From the NCBI RefSeq assembly GCF_900067135.1, contig NZ_FJUR01000002.1, forward strand, positions 1,043,501-1,107,500: a stretch of 64,000 bases of DNA, given 5' to 3'. A program made the translations under genes and the position numbers. This DNA comes from Rhizobium sp. 9140. GTDB taxonomy: Bacteria; Pseudomonadota; Alphaproteobacteria; Rhizobiales; Rhizobiaceae. This document shows positions 34,699 to 43,889 of the stretch, piece after piece. Under the pieces are notes generated by a model, which was not told the DNA's origin, searched no databases, and was given only the letters and a program-made list of their open reading frames with translations. Numbering within the stretch: position 1 is the stretch's first letter; every line of letters begins with the position of its first letter.

Positions 34699-37654
34699 GA
34701 AGCTTCTCGTGTCCCGGATCGATGAAGACCGGATCGCACAGGCGGCCGGGCGTGAATTCATTGCGGATACCGTTCCAGATCGTCACCGTCTCGCCGTGGC
34801 GCGTTGCGCCACGCTTGACGAGCGCAAGACCGATGGTCGATCCGACATGGGGTGAATAGGCGCTCGATGTGACATAGCCCTGGTCGTTTTCGAGCGTGGC
34901 TTTGGCGTTGAAGGCGAGAATATGCGATCCGGTGCGAAAGGATGTCTTCGGGTCGAGCGGCAGGACGCCCACGAGCTGGGCGCGCTCGGGATCCACGAGG
35001 CCCGGACGCCCGACCATGGCCTTGCCGATGAAATCGGGCTTGCCGGCAGAGACCATCTTGCCGAAGCCGAGATCGGCGGCCGTCGCCGTGCCGTTGATTT
35101 CATTGTGGGTGACATGCCCCTTCTCGATGCGCAGCACGCCGAGCGCCTCCACGCCATAGGGCTGGATGCCGTGCGGCACGCCCGCCTCCATCAGCGCCTC
35201 CGCGACGCTCTCGCCGTAGCCGGCTGGCACGGCCAGTTCATAAGCCAGTTCGCCGGAAAACGAGATGCGGAAGAGGCGTCCGTGCAGCGCGCCGCCGAAA
35301 AGCGAGACCTCGCGGGCGGCAAGGAACGGGAAGGCCTCGTTGGACAGATCCTCGTCCACGATCGCCTGCAGGATGCGCCGCGCCTTCGGCCCCGCGATCG
35401 CCATCTGCGCCCACTGGTCGGTGGAGGAGGCGAGCCGCAGATCGAGATCCGGCCACAGGACCTGCGCGCAGAATTCGAGATGGTTCATCACGCCGGCCGC
35501 GTATGCCGTCGTGGTGGTCATGACGTAATGGTTTTCCGACAGGCGGCTCGTCGTGCCGTCGTCGTAGATCATGCCGTCCTCGCGCAGCATCAGGCCGTAG
35601 CGCGCCTTGCCCACCGGCAGTTTCAGGAAGGCGTTCGAATAGACCCGGTTGAGGAATTCCGCGGCATCGCGCCCGCAGATCTCGATCTTGCCGAGCATCG
35701 ACACGTCGCAGAGCCCGGCATGGGCGCGCACGTTCAGCACTTCGCGATCCACACTCTCGCGCCATGTGGCTTCGCCGGCGCGCGGGAAGAAGGACGAACG
35801 ATACCAGAGACCGGTCTCAACGAAGGTGGCGCCGAGCCGGCGCGCCCAGTCGTGCAGCGGCGAGCGGCGCACCGGCTGGAAATCGTGACCGTGATAGGGG
35901 CCGGCCAGCGCGCCGAAGGAGACCGGCGTGTAGAACGGCCGGAAGGTCGTGGTGCCGACATCGGCCGGGGACAGGCCGCGCGCTTCGGCGAGAAGGCCGA
36001 TGGCGTTGACGTTGGAGAGCTTGCCCTGATCGGTCGCCATGCCGTTGGTCGTGTAACGCTTGGCCAGTTCCACATGGCCGTAGCCTTCCCGCACGGCGAG
36101 GTCGAGATCCCCACGGTGCACGTCGTTCTGGAAATCGACGAAGGCCTTGCCCTTGACGCCGGGTACGGTCCAGAGCGGCCGGGCAGGCGGCGAGACGATA
36201 TCGCCCTCGACGGCACCGAAACGTGCCGGGGTCGCATCGAAGGACATCGCATTCAGAAGCGCCACGGCCTTGCGCGCGCCATCCTCGAGGCAGGCGGCGA
36301 TGCCGGCGGTCGTGGCGACGGCACCGGCAAGGTCCAGACCGACGAGATCGCCGGGCGCGAGAAAGGCCGATTGCGCATCCGACCACAGTGGCTTGGCCCC
36401 GCGATGGCAGGCGAGATGGATGATCGGGCTGAAGCCGCCGGCCATGGCCAACGCATCCGCCCTCACGGTCTCCGTCTGGCCGTTTCGACGCACCGTGATG
36501 GAGGAAATCGCCTTCCCACCCGCGGCATCCGAGACAACGGCGCCCGTGACGATGCGCGCTTTGCCCCTATAGGGAAACGCGGCGTCCGCCCTGCTGTCGA
36601 CGACGATCCCGGGTACGATGCCGTGCGCTTCGAGATCGGCCGCCAGCGCATAGCCGCTGTCGTTGGTGGTGAAGATCGCGACCTGCCGGCCGGGCGCAAT
36701 GCCGTAGCGGTTGAGATAGGTGCGCATGGCGCCGGCCGTCATGACGCCGGGAAGATCGTTGCCGCCGAAGACGAGCGGCCGTTCCTCTGCGCCGGCCGCC
36801 AGCAGCGCTTTTTTCGCCACGATGCGCCACAGCCGCTCCACAGGCCGCGCGGCAACGGGCGCACGCACATGCTTCTGCACACGCTCGAGGGCTCCGAAGA
36901 CATTGCCGTCGTACCAGCCGAATGCGGTGGTGCGCAGAAGGATCGTTACATTCGCAAGCGATTCCAGCTCGGCCATCGTCTGCGCGACGAAATCCGGCGC
37001 AGGCGTTCCGGCGATCCGCGCCGTCTCGGACAGGAGCGTGCCGCCGGCCGCCGCATGCTCTTCGACAAGAATGACCCGCGCGCCTGCACGCCCAGCCGTC
37101 AGCGCGGCCGCGAGACCTGCCGGGCCGGAGCCTATGACGAGGAGATCGCAATGCGCCCAGCATTTCTCGTAGCTATCCGGGTCTGCCGCACGGCTCGCCG
37201 TGCCGAGGCCCGCCGCCTTGCGGATGAAGGGCTCATAGAGCTTTTCCCAGAAGGGGGCCGGCCACATGAAGGTCTTGTAGTAGAAACCTGCGCCGAGAAA
37301 CGGCGAGAGGAGGCCGTTCAGCGCGCCGATATCGAAGGCAAGCGACGGCCAGCGGCTCTGGCTGCGCGCCTCCAGCCCTGCATAAAGTTCCTGCATCGTG
37401 GCACGGCTATTGGCTTCGGTTCGACCGCCCTGTCCGATGGTCATCAGTGCATTCGGCTCGGCGGCACCGGCCGTGAGAATTCCGCGCGGCCGGTGGTATT
37501 TGAAGCTGCGGCCGACGAGCAGGCGACCATTGGCGAGCAGGGCGGAGGCAAGGCTGTCGCCGGCAAAGCCCGTCAGCGGCGTTCCGTCGAAGGTGAAGGA
37601 GATCGGTGCGCGCCGGTCGATGAGCCCGCCGGCCGGAAGGCGATAGGGCGTCAT
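34691..37654 (-). CDS. mgdC: N-methylglutamate dehydrogenase subunit C (SoxA-like, alpha subunit)
   Basis: A 987-residue protein. N-terminal about 100 residues form a 2Fe-2S-ferredoxin-like domain (FTFDGTPLTGFAGDSLASAL), followed by a pyridine-nucleotide disulfide oxidoreductase/FAD region (LLVIGSGPAGLAAALTAGRA) and a second Rossmann segment, and ending in a GcvT-like folate-binding domain (about 600-987, with YGVEALGVLRIEKGHVTH). This matches the sarcosine oxidase alpha subunit and MgdC. It passes the released carbon to THF. The ATG at 37654 overlaps the mgdB stop (ATGA). Confidence 0.9.
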   Translation of the reverse strand: MTPYRLPAGGLIDRRAPISFTFDGTPLTGFAGDSLASALLANGRLLVGRSFKYHRPRGILTAGAAEPNALMTIGQGGRTEANSRATMQELYAGLEARSQSRWPSLAFDIGALNGLLSPFLGAGFYYKTFMWPAPFWEKLYEPFIRKAAGLGTASRAADPDSYEKCWAHCDLLVIGSGPAGLAAALTAGRAGARVILVEEHAAAGGTLLSETARIAGTPAPDFVAQTMAELESLANVTILLRTTAFGWYDGNVFGALERVQKHVRAPVAARPVERLWRIVAKKALLAAGAEERPLVFGGNDLPGVMTAGAMRTYLNRYGIAPGRQVAIFTTNDSGYALAADLEAHGIVPGIVVDSRADAAFPYRGKARIVTGAVVSDAAGGKAISSITVRRNGQTETVRADALAMAGGFSPIIHLACHRGAKPLWSDAQSAFLAPGDLVGLDLAGAVATTAGIAACLEDGARKAVALLNAMSFDATPARFGAVEGDIVSPPARPLWTVPGVKGKAFVDFQNDVHRGDLDLAVREGYGHVELAKRYTTNGMATDQGKLSNVNAIGLLAEARGLSPADVGTTTFRPFYTPVSFGALAGPYHGHDFQPVRRSPLHDWARRLGATFVETGLWYRSSFFPRAGEATWRESVDREVLNVRAHAGLCDVSMLGKIEICGRDAAEFLNRVYSNAFLKLPVGKARYGLMLREDGMIYDDGTTSRLSENHYVMTTTTAYAAGVMNHLEFCAQVLWPDLDLRLASSTDQWAQMAIAGPKARRILQAIVDEDLSNEAFPFLAAREVSLFGGALHGRLFRISFSGELAYELAVPAGYGESVAEALMEAGVPHGIQPYGVEALGVLRIEKGHVTHNEINGTATAADLGFGKMVSAGKPDFIGKAMVGRPGLVDPERAQLVGVLPLDPKTSFRTGSHILAFNAKATLENDQGYVTSSAYSPHVGSTIGLALVKRGATRHGETVTIWNGIRNEFTPGRLCDPVFIDPGHEKLHV

Positions 37655-37929
37655 GGTCGTGCCTCTCCGGCTGCACCGAGTGCGGCATCGCGGCTTGCGG
37701 CGATCTCGTGGGTCGCGGTATCGCGCGTCACCACCAGCCAGCGGCGGCAGCCCGCCGTGTGGTGCCAGTGTTCGTCGTAGCGGCCATGCGGGTTGTCGCG
37801 CAGGTAGACGTAATCCATCCACGCCCCAGGATCGGCATCTGCATCCGGTCGCGCAAGCGCCTCACCGCGAATGGTGAACTCTTCTTTCGGTCGGGCGCCG
37901 CAATGCGGGCAGGGGACGAGACTGGCCAT
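37651..37929 (-). CDS. mgdB: N-methylglutamate dehydrogenase subunit B (SoxD-like, delta subunit)
   Basis: A 92-residue zinc protein with CPHCG (residues 7-11) and a second pair in HWHHTAGCRRW, the usual metal site of the sarcosine oxidase delta subunit, plus the conserved YVYLRDNPHG segment. It lies between mgdA and mgdC, 22 bases after the mgdA stop. Confidence 0.9.
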   Translation of the reverse strand: MASLVPCPHCGARPKEEFTIRGEALARPDADADPGAWMDYVYLRDNPHGRYDEHWHHTAGCRRWLVVTRDTATHEIAASRDAALGAAGEARP

Positions 37930-37951
37930 ATCAGGTGCTTCCTCATGAGTA

Positions 37952-39202
37952 TCAGTGCAAGTTCGGCTGCGCGCCCTGCCCTTTTTCGTCGATCATGTAT
38001 CCGCGCTCGAACCGGTCGAGCCGCATCTGCCGCGTGGTCTCGTGCGAGACGCCCTTTGCCAGAAGATGGGCAAAGCAGAAGCCGGAGGCTGGCGTCGCCT
38101 TGAACCCGCCATAGCACCAGCCGGCATTGAGGTAGAGATTTTCGAGATGCGTGCGGTCGATGATCGGCGATCCGTCCATCGACATGTCCATGATGCCGCC
38201 CCAGGAGCGCAGCACCCGGACGCGCGAGAGCGCGGGGATCATCGCCTTGCCGGCTTCCGCGACATGCTCGACGGTCGCAAGGTTTCCGCGCTGCGCATAG
38301 GAATTGTAGCCGTCGATATCGCCGCCGAAGACGAGGCCGCCCTTGTCGGACTGCGACACGTAGAAATGCCCGGCCCCGAAGGTCACGACGCCGTCGATGA
38401 AGGGTTTGAGGCCTTCGGACACGAAGGCCTGCAACACGTGGCTCTCGATCGGCAGCTTGAGGCCCGCCATTTCGGCAACGCGTGAGGAATTGCCGGCGGC
38501 TGCCAGCCCGAGCTTGCCGCAGCCGATGAAGCCCCGGCTGGTCTCGACGCCGGTGACGAGACCGTTCTCGCGGCGGATGCCGGTGACCTCGCAATTCTGG
38601 ATGATATCGACGCCACGCTGGTCGGCACCGCGCGCATAACCCCAAGCGACCGCATCGTGGCGCACTGTGCCGCCGCGCTTCTGCAAGAGGCCGCCCTGAA
38701 TGGGAAACCGCGCATTGTCGTAATCGAGAAAGGGCAGCATCTGCCGCACCGCCGCCCGGTCGAGCAGCTGCGCATCGACGCCATGCAGCAACATGGCATT
38801 GCCGCGCCGCGTATAGGCATCGCGCTGGGCATCGGAATGAAAGAGGTTGAGCACGCCGCGCTGCGACACCATGGCGTTGAAGTTGAAATCCTGCTCCAGC
38901 CCTTCCCAGAGCTTCATGGACAGCTCGTAGAACGGATTGTTGCCGGGCAGCAGATAGTTGGAGCGGATGATCGTCGTGTTGCGGCCGACATTGCCGGAGC
39001 CGACGTAACCTTTTTCGAGCACCGCGACATTGGTGATGCCGAAGATCTTTGCAAGGTAATAGGCCGTCGCCAGCCCGTGACCGCCCCCGCCGACGATGAT
39101 CACGTCGTAACGCGCCTTCGGCTCCGGCTGCCGCCATGCCGGCGTCCAGTCTCTGTTGCCGCGAAGACCGTTCATGAGAAGGGAGAGGGCGGAGTAGCGC
39201 AT
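37952..39202 (-). CDS. mgdA: N-methylglutamate dehydrogenase subunit A (SoxB-like, beta subunit)
   Basis: A 416-residue FAD-dependent amine oxidase of the DadA/sarcosine oxidase beta family, with dinucleotide motif VGGGGHG (37-43), the flavin-attachment region NVGRNTTIIRSNY and C-terminal GWCYGGFKATPASG. It oxidises the N-methyl group. I placed the start at 39202 because family members begin MRYSALSLL; the frame is open further upstream, and an ATG at 39268 is possible. It is the first gene of mgdABCD, divergent from the GlxA-type regulator. Confidence 0.9.
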   Translation of the reverse strand: MRYSALSLLMNGLRGNRDWTPAWRQPEPKARYDVIIVGGGGHGLATAYYLAKIFGITNVAVLEKGYVGSGNVGRNTTIIRSNYLLPGNNPFYELSMKLWEGLEQDFNFNAMVSQRGVLNLFHSDAQRDAYTRRGNAMLLHGVDAQLLDRAAVRQMLPFLDYDNARFPIQGGLLQKRGGTVRHDAVAWGYARGADQRGVDIIQNCEVTGIRRENGLVTGVETSRGFIGCGKLGLAAAGNSSRVAEMAGLKLPIESHVLQAFVSEGLKPFIDGVVTFGAGHFYVSQSDKGGLVFGGDIDGYNSYAQRGNLATVEHVAEAGKAMIPALSRVRVLRSWGGIMDMSMDGSPIIDRTHLENLYLNAGWCYGGFKATPASGFCFAHLLAKGVSHETTRQMRLDRFERGYMIDEKGQGAQPNLH

Positions 39203-39298
39203 GGGTGTGCCGTCGTGCCGGGAAATCGTGACATCAGGATAAACGAATCCGCGATCCGTCGATTGCATGAATAGGACGGATTGATGTAGAATCGGGCC

Positions 39299-40288
39299 AT
39301 GTTGCTTTCCGATACGCGCGCGCTGCAGCGCATGGGCTTCGTGTTGATGCCGAATTTTGCGCTGATGTCTTATGCGTCCGCGACCGAGCCCCTGCGGGCG
39401 GCGAACATGCTGGCGGGTTTGCCGCTTTACGAGCCTGTGACGTTGTCGCCGGGTGGCAGGCCGGCGCGCAGTTCCTCGGGCGTGCAGGTGGACTGCGCGG
39501 ATCTTGCCGAGCGCGGCGCCGGCTGCCACACGATCTTCGTCTGCGCCGGGGGGGATGTCGCCGACTGGGGCGACCCCGGCGGGCTACACGCCGCGCTGCG
39601 CCGGTTCGCCCGACAAGGCATCCGGATCGGCGGCATCTCCAGCGGCGCCTATATCCTCGCCGCGGCCGGGCTTCTGGAAAACCGGGATTTTACGCTTCAT
39701 TGGGAGCATGCGGCAATCTTCCGCGAGACCTTTCCGCATCTCCAGCCGCGGCAGGCGCGCTACGTCATCACGGGCGACCGCATCACTTGCGGCGGCGGCG
39801 TTGCGCCGCTCGATATGATGCACCGGATGATCTCGGAGCGGATGGGCGCCGACTTCGCCCGCCGCGTCAGCGACTGGTACCTGCACACGGCCGTCGCCGA
39901 ACCGACGGCGGCGCAGCGCGGCTCCGCCGCCGAGCGGTTCGGTACGCATCATGCAGCACTCCTGACCGTGCTCGAAAAGATGGAGGCCGCTATCGAGCAG
40001 CCGCTCGACCGGGCAACGCTCGCGCGACTCTGCGGCGTCAGCCCACGCCACCTCGATCGCTTGTTCGCACAGGAACTCGGCCGCGGCTTCCTTGAAACCT
40101 ATCGCCTGATCCGCTTGGATCATGCGCGGCGCCTGCTGGAGCAGAGCCCGCTTTCCATCTCCGCCGTCGCCTTTGCCACCGGCTTCTCCAGCGCGAGCCA
40201 CTTCTCGCGCGCCTGCAAGACCGTCCTTGGGCAACCCCCAGGCGCGTTCCGCCGCAAGGGAAAAGGAACGCGATCGGAGCGTGCGTAA
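39299..40288 (+). CDS. GlxA-family AraC-type regulator (DJ-1/PfpI domain plus AraC helix-turn-helix)
   Basis: A 329-residue regulator. Residues about 12-180 form a DJ-1/PfpI-like domain (IRIGGISSGAYILAAAGLL, TLHWEHAAIF) and about 220-320 an AraC DNA-binding domain (LARLCGVSPRHLDRLFAQELG, SISAVAFATGFSSASHFSRAC). GdbR/CdhR/GlxA-type regulators of this form control carnitine, betaine and methylated-amine catabolism. It is divergent from mgdA across 96 bases and is the likely activator of the mgd operon. Confidence 0.87.
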   Translation: MLLSDTRALQRMGFVLMPNFALMSYASATEPLRAANMLAGLPLYEPVTLSPGGRPARSSSGVQVDCADLAERGAGCHTIFVCAGGDVADWGDPGGLHAALRRFARQGIRIGGISSGAYILAAAGLLENRDFTLHWEHAAIFRETFPHLQPRQARYVITGDRITCGGGVAPLDMMHRMISERMGADFARRVSDWYLHTAVAEPTAAQRGSAAERFGTHHAALLTVLEKMEAAIEQPLDRATLARLCGVSPRHLDRLFAQELGRGFLETYRLIRLDHARRLLEQSPLSISAVAFATGFSSASHFSRACKTVLGQPPGAFRRKGKGTRSERA

Positions 40289-40339
40289 GGAAGGTGTCTT
40301 CAAGGAAAAAGTTTCAGATGTGGTCCGATGGTCGACTGC

Positions 40340-41125
40340 TCAAATCAGGGTCTTCTGTGCCGGTTCGTTGGCCGGCTCGGGTACTGGCTCCCCCCGGTCT
40401 TGCCGGCGCCTCTCGAGTTCGGTCTTTGCGGTAAAGCGGATGTCCACATCGCGGCTGCGGGCAAACTCGCCCAGCACCTCATCGTTCAACCGATCCCAAC
40501 TCCGTCCTCGTTCCGGGCCTGCCGGGACGCGCGGGAGCAGGCCGGGAAGGGCACTCCAAGCGAGCAGGTGCTCGATCGGGACGATGTTCAGCATATCGCG
40601 CAAATGATGCGCTGTGACATAGGCATCCGGCATGGCGCGGTGCGCCGGCAGGCCGATCTCGTGCACCAGCCCCTCCGGCATCCGCTGATAGCGGAGCATC
40701 TGGTTCGAAAAGCGCGAAAGGTCTGGCCAGATCCGCAACGCGCATTTCCACGTGCAGATCCAGGGGAGGCCGCCTGTCAGCCTCGGCGTACAATAGCGCT
40801 GCTCGAACGACGCACGATGTGCCGCCAAGGCATCGATGCGGCCCTCCGGCCGGAGCACGCCGGGTGCTGCCGCCTTCCAGAAGGGTGCGTGCGCCACATG
40901 GGCATCGAGGATATGATGAACGGCGATCGCATCCGGCGACATGGGACGTCCGGGATTGACCAGCCGTGCACCGCGGTCCTCGTTGACGTTCCAGTTCCCA
41001 TCGTCCCCGAGCACCACATCCTGCCAACCGATCTCGCAGACGTCGTCCGGCCCATTCCCGCCGGTCTCCAGATCGATAACGCGAATCCTTCTTCGGGCCG
41101 TATCGGAAATGCCGCCTCCTTCCAC
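40340..41125 (-). CDS. DnaQ-like 3'-5' exonuclease (ExoX-like)
   Basis: A 261-residue protein of the DEDD exonuclease superfamily: Exo I motif VIDLETGG near residue 17, a later segment (HRAMPDAYVTAHHL) giving the Exo III His-Asp pair. It may act in DNA repair or degradation. The reading frame starts with a GTG at 41125; a strong GGAGG sits just inside the proposed coding start, so the true start may be a few codons further in. It lies between the amine cluster and the HutC-type regulator and is not evidently linked to either. Confidence 0.72.
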   Translation of the reverse strand: MEGGGISDTARRRIRVIDLETGGNGPDDVCEIGWQDVVLGDDGNWNVNEDRGARLVNPGRPMSPDAIAVHHILDAHVAHAPFWKAAAPGVLRPEGRIDALAAHRASFEQRYCTPRLTGGLPWICTWKCALRIWPDLSRFSNQMLRYQRMPEGLVHEIGLPAHRAMPDAYVTAHHLRDMLNIVPIEHLLAWSALPGLLPRVPAGPERGRSWDRLNDEVLGEFARSRDVDIRFTAKTELERRRQDRGEPVPEPANEPAQKTLI

Positions 41126-41224
41126 GACATCGGTGCCGTGATGTTTCTCGCTACTGGCTGTTCGCTATCCGCGTAATCCGCATACGAGCACAATGGTTCC
41201 ACATTCTATCACCCCATCACTTCC

Positions 41225-42004
41225 CTATACATCTTTACTATCCATCCCGATCTTCCCGCTGCGCGATTCCAGTCGATAGCGACTGGCGGGGTAGACGAGG
41301 CGGGCGAGCGAGACGGTCTTCTGGAAGGACCAGGTGCGGCGGCGGATGGTGAGGCAGGGCTCCGATGGCAGAATGACGAGGAGCTTGCACTCCCAGGGCT
41401 GCGGCATGGCCGCTTCCACCACATGCTCGGAGCCGCTGAGCGGAGCTGTCGCCGTGAGGTAGGAATTCGGTGTTTCCAGCGTGAAATCCTGTTCCAGATA
41501 GTCCGGAGCCATGTCGGGATTGACGAAGCGATCCTCGATCTGCACAGGCACGCCGTTCTCGCTGTGGACGATGAGCGAGTGGAAGACAGGCGAGCCGATC
41601 GGAAGGTCGAGCCCGTCGGCGACGTCCGGGGAGGCATGCTCGCGGGCAAGAACGATGACGTCGGAGGCGTGAAGATGCCCGCGAGACTTGATCTCGTCGG
41701 CAATGTTGCGCACTTCGAAGAGCTCGGAATACCCCTTGCGCTCGGCGACGAACGAGCCGACGCCCTGGATGCGCACGAGTTCGCCCTCGCTCGCCAGCTC
41801 CCGCAGCGCCCGGTTAGCGGTCATCTTGCTGACGCCGAGCTCGGAGACCAGTTCGTTTTCCGATGGCACACGGTGGCGGGGCGGCCACTCGCCGCTCTGG
41901 ATGCGGCCGAGGATCATTTGCTTGACCCCGGCATACAGCGGCGCCCCGTCGCTCTCCGTTCCGTCCCAGCTTATAGCCGAGGGCTTGCCGTCCTTGCGTT
42001 TCAT
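41225..42004 (-). CDS. hutC: GntR-family repressor, HutC type
   Basis: A 259-residue repressor with an N-terminal winged helix-turn-helix (VPSENELVSELGVSKMTANRAL, about residues 46-70) and a C-terminal UTRA ligand-binding domain (FHSLIVHSENGVPVQIEDRFVNP). HutC proteins of this sub-group respond to urocanate in histidine catabolism. It is divergent from an amino-acid ABC transporter and a HutH-family gene, whose regulator it most likely is. ATG at 42004 chosen as the family-like start; the frame is open to 42061. Its ligand here could be a urocanate analogue, as the lyase is unusual. Confidence 0.82.
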   Translation of the reverse strand: MKRKDGKPSAISWDGTESDGAPLYAGVKQMILGRIQSGEWPPRHRVPSENELVSELGVSKMTANRALRELASEGELVRIQGVGSFVAERKGYSELFEVRNIADEIKSRGHLHASDVIVLAREHASPDVADGLDLPIGSPVFHSLIVHSENGVPVQIEDRFVNPDMAPDYLEQDFTLETPNSYLTATAPLSGSEHVVEAAMPQPWECKLLVILPSEPCLTIRRRTWSFQKTVSLARLVYPASRYRLESRSGKIGMDSKDV

Positions 42005-42076
42005 CTGCTTAATTCCTGGGCACAGAAAAATTTGCTTCGAATGAAGCGTTCCGTCTTGCATAGCACATCAAAAGGC

Positions 42077-42090
42077 ATATGGTACCATAT
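42077..42090. promoter_or_regulatory. Perfect 14-bp palindrome, candidate HutC-type operator
   Basis: ATATGGTACCATAT is perfectly self-complementary and sits between the divergent regulator and the transporter operon, about 90 bases before the binding-protein start. GntR/HutC repressors bind short palindromes in such positions. GTATAT-like repeats continue on its right side. Confidence 0.55.
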
Positions 42091-42179
42091 ACAACGTGGT
42101 TTTCCGGTCTATTCCGGGACGCGGTAAGCCGGCGCAGATCGGCTCAGGGAATGCATGAAACTCCGAGAGGAACCGGACC

Positions 42180-43031
42180 ATGAACATCGCCAAAATTCTG
42201 AGTGTGGGCGCCGTTGCGCTCGCAGCCCTGTCCACCGTCGCGCTGACCGCACCGGTCGCCGCTGCCAAGGACTGGAAGACCGTCACCATCACGCTCGAAG
42301 GTGCCTATGCGCCGTGGAACCTGACCAATCCCGACGGCACGCTCGGTGGGTTCGAGCCTGAACTCGCCAAGTATCTTTGCGACCATATGAAGGTCGAGTG
42401 CACGCTGGTCGCGTCCGACTGGGACGGCATGATCCCAGCGCTGACGGCCGGCAAGTACGACGTCATCATGGATGCGCTGTCGATCACCGAAGAGCGCAAG
42501 AAGATCATCGATTTCACCATTCCCTACGCCCATACCCATGCGGCCTTCGCGACCGCGAAAGACAGCCCGCTGGCGAACGCCGCCGGCACCGGCACTGTCA
42601 TCAAGCTCGATCCCGGCGCCAACGCCAAAGAGATCGATGCGCTGAAGGAAGTGTTTGCTGGCAAGACCATCGGCATTCAGGCTGCAACGGTCTATTCCAA
42701 GTTCATCTATGACAACTTCGGCAGCGTCGCCACGGTGCGTGAGTACAAAACCGGCGCCGAACGTGATCTCGACCTCGAAAGCGGCCGCATCGACCTCGTC
42801 TTCGACGATGCGGTCTACCTGATCTCCGCCTTCGAGAAAGCCAATGGCACGCTCGGCTTTACCGGCCCGGAAATCGGCGGCACTATCTTCGGCAGCGGCG
42901 AGGGTCTCGGCCTGCGCCAGGCCGATACGGACCTGCGCGACATGTTCAACAAGGCCATTCAGGCAGCGCTCGACGACGGCACCATCAAGACGCTGTCGAT
43001 GAAGTGGTTCAAGACCGACGTCACGCCCTGA
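42180..43031 (+). CDS. Amino-acid ABC transporter periplasmic binding protein (HisJ/family 3)
   Basis: A 283-residue exported protein with a Sec signal peptide (to about residue 28, PVAAAKD) and the family 3 fold: GAYAPWNLTNPDGTLGGFEPE, SDWDGMIPALTAGKYDVIMDALSITEERKK. Members bind histidine, arginine, lysine or opines. It is the first gene of a five-gene operon ending with the HutH-family lyase, so the ligand is expected to be that enzyme's substrate, histidine or a histidine betaine. Confidence 0.88.
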   Translation: MNIAKILSVGAVALAALSTVALTAPVAAAKDWKTVTITLEGAYAPWNLTNPDGTLGGFEPELAKYLCDHMKVECTLVASDWDGMIPALTAGKYDVIMDALSITEERKKIIDFTIPYAHTHAAFATAKDSPLANAAGTGTVIKLDPGANAKEIDALKEVFAGKTIGIQAATVYSKFIYDNFGSVATVREYKTGAERDLDLESGRIDLVFDDAVYLISAFEKANGTLGFTGPEIGGTIFGSGEGLGLRQADTDLRDMFNKAIQAALDDGTIKTLSMKWFKTDVTP

Positions 43032-43043
43032 CGCGACATCTCG

Positions 43044-43079
43044 CGCCGCAGGTCGGCCTTCAGGGCCGGTCCTGCGGCG
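43044..43079 (+). terminator. Intra-operon hairpin after the binding-protein gene
   Basis: CGCCGCAGG (43044-43052) pairs with CCTGCGGCG (43071-43079), with an inner GGCC stem. No run of T follows, so it is more likely an mRNA-stabilising or partial attenuating structure than a full terminator. It is in the same position as the dctP-dctQ hairpin. Confidence 0.6.
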
Positions 43080-43155
43080 TAGGACGGATGATGCAGCGAC
43101 ACCTTGATGCGCTATGACAGGCGCGTCCGGCAGCGGGAAAGAGGGCATTCCGGGC

Positions 43156-43878
43156 ATGACAATCCTGCAAACCATCGGCTTCGGCCCTACGGGCTGGGGC
43201 GGGCTTCTCCTGGTCGCCACGCTGATGACGCTCTGCGTGACGGCGGCGGCGCTGTTCATCGGCATGGTCTTCGGCACGTTGATCGCCTGGGCAAAACTCT
43301 CCGGCAGCCGCATCGCGCGCGCCTTCGGCAGCGCCTACACCACCGTGTTTCGCGGCGTACCGGAGCTGCTCATCATCTATCTCGTCTATTTCGGCGGCTC
43401 CAGTCTCGTAACCGCTGCCGGCTCTGCCTTCGGCTATCAAGGATTCCTCGGTATGCCCTCCTTCGTGGCGGGTTCGCTGGCCGTCGGCATCATCTCGGGC
43501 GCTTATCAGGCCGAGGTTTATCGCGGCGCCTTCCTTGCCATCCCGAAGGGCGAGCTGGAAGCAGCGCAGGCAATCGGCATGCACCGGTCCTTGCGCTTCC
43601 GCCGCATCATCGCGCCCCAGGTATTGCGCTTCGCCATTCCGGGTATCGGCAATGTCTGGCAGCTAAGCCTGAAGGATTCGGCGCTCGTCTCCGTGACCGG
43701 GCTCGCCGACCTCATGCGCACCAGCCAGATCGCGGCCGGCTCTACGCGACAGCACTTTCTGTTCTTCATCGTCGGCGGCTGCCTCTACCTCGTTCTCACC
43801 AGCATCTCCGACCGGGTGTTCAACGGGGCGGAACGCCGCGCCAATCGTAGCATGCCCGCCGGCATCGGCCAGGCCTGA
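43156..43878 (+). CDS. Amino-acid ABC transporter permease (HisQ type)
   Basis: A 240-residue membrane protein with about five hydrophobic segments and the EAA-like loop ELEAAQAIGMHRSLRFRRI of polar-amino-acid permeases. The ATG at 43156 has GAGGG upstream; an earlier ATG at 43114 in frame lacks a ribosome site. It pairs with the next gene to form the channel. Confidence 0.86.
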   Translation: MTILQTIGFGPTGWGGLLLVATLMTLCVTAAALFIGMVFGTLIAWAKLSGSRIARAFGSAYTTVFRGVPELLIIYLVYFGGSSLVTAAGSAFGYQGFLGMPSFVAGSLAVGIISGAYQAEVYRGAFLAIPKGELEAAQAIGMHRSLRFRRIIAPQVLRFAIPGIGNVWQLSLKDSALVSVTGLADLMRTSQIAAGSTRQHFLFFIVGGCLYLVLTSISDRVFNGAERRANRSMPAGIGQA

Positions 43879-43889
43879 GGGAGACACGC

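Noticed and set aside
34922..37780. 952-codon open frame on the plus strand opposite mgdC
   Set aside because: Shadow of a high-GC gene: third-position GC on one strand removes stops on the other; the peptide has no family features and mgdC is a clear match.
34147..39202. Calling the four sox-like genes sarcosine oxidase
   Set aside because: They are soxBDAG homologues, but their neighbours mgsABC and gmaS fit N-methylglutamate dehydrogenase better; sequence alone cannot fully exclude sarcosine as substrate.
41423..42127. 234-codon plus-strand frame opposite the HutC-type gene
   Set aside because: Antisense shadow; the GntR/UTRA match on the minus strand is clear.
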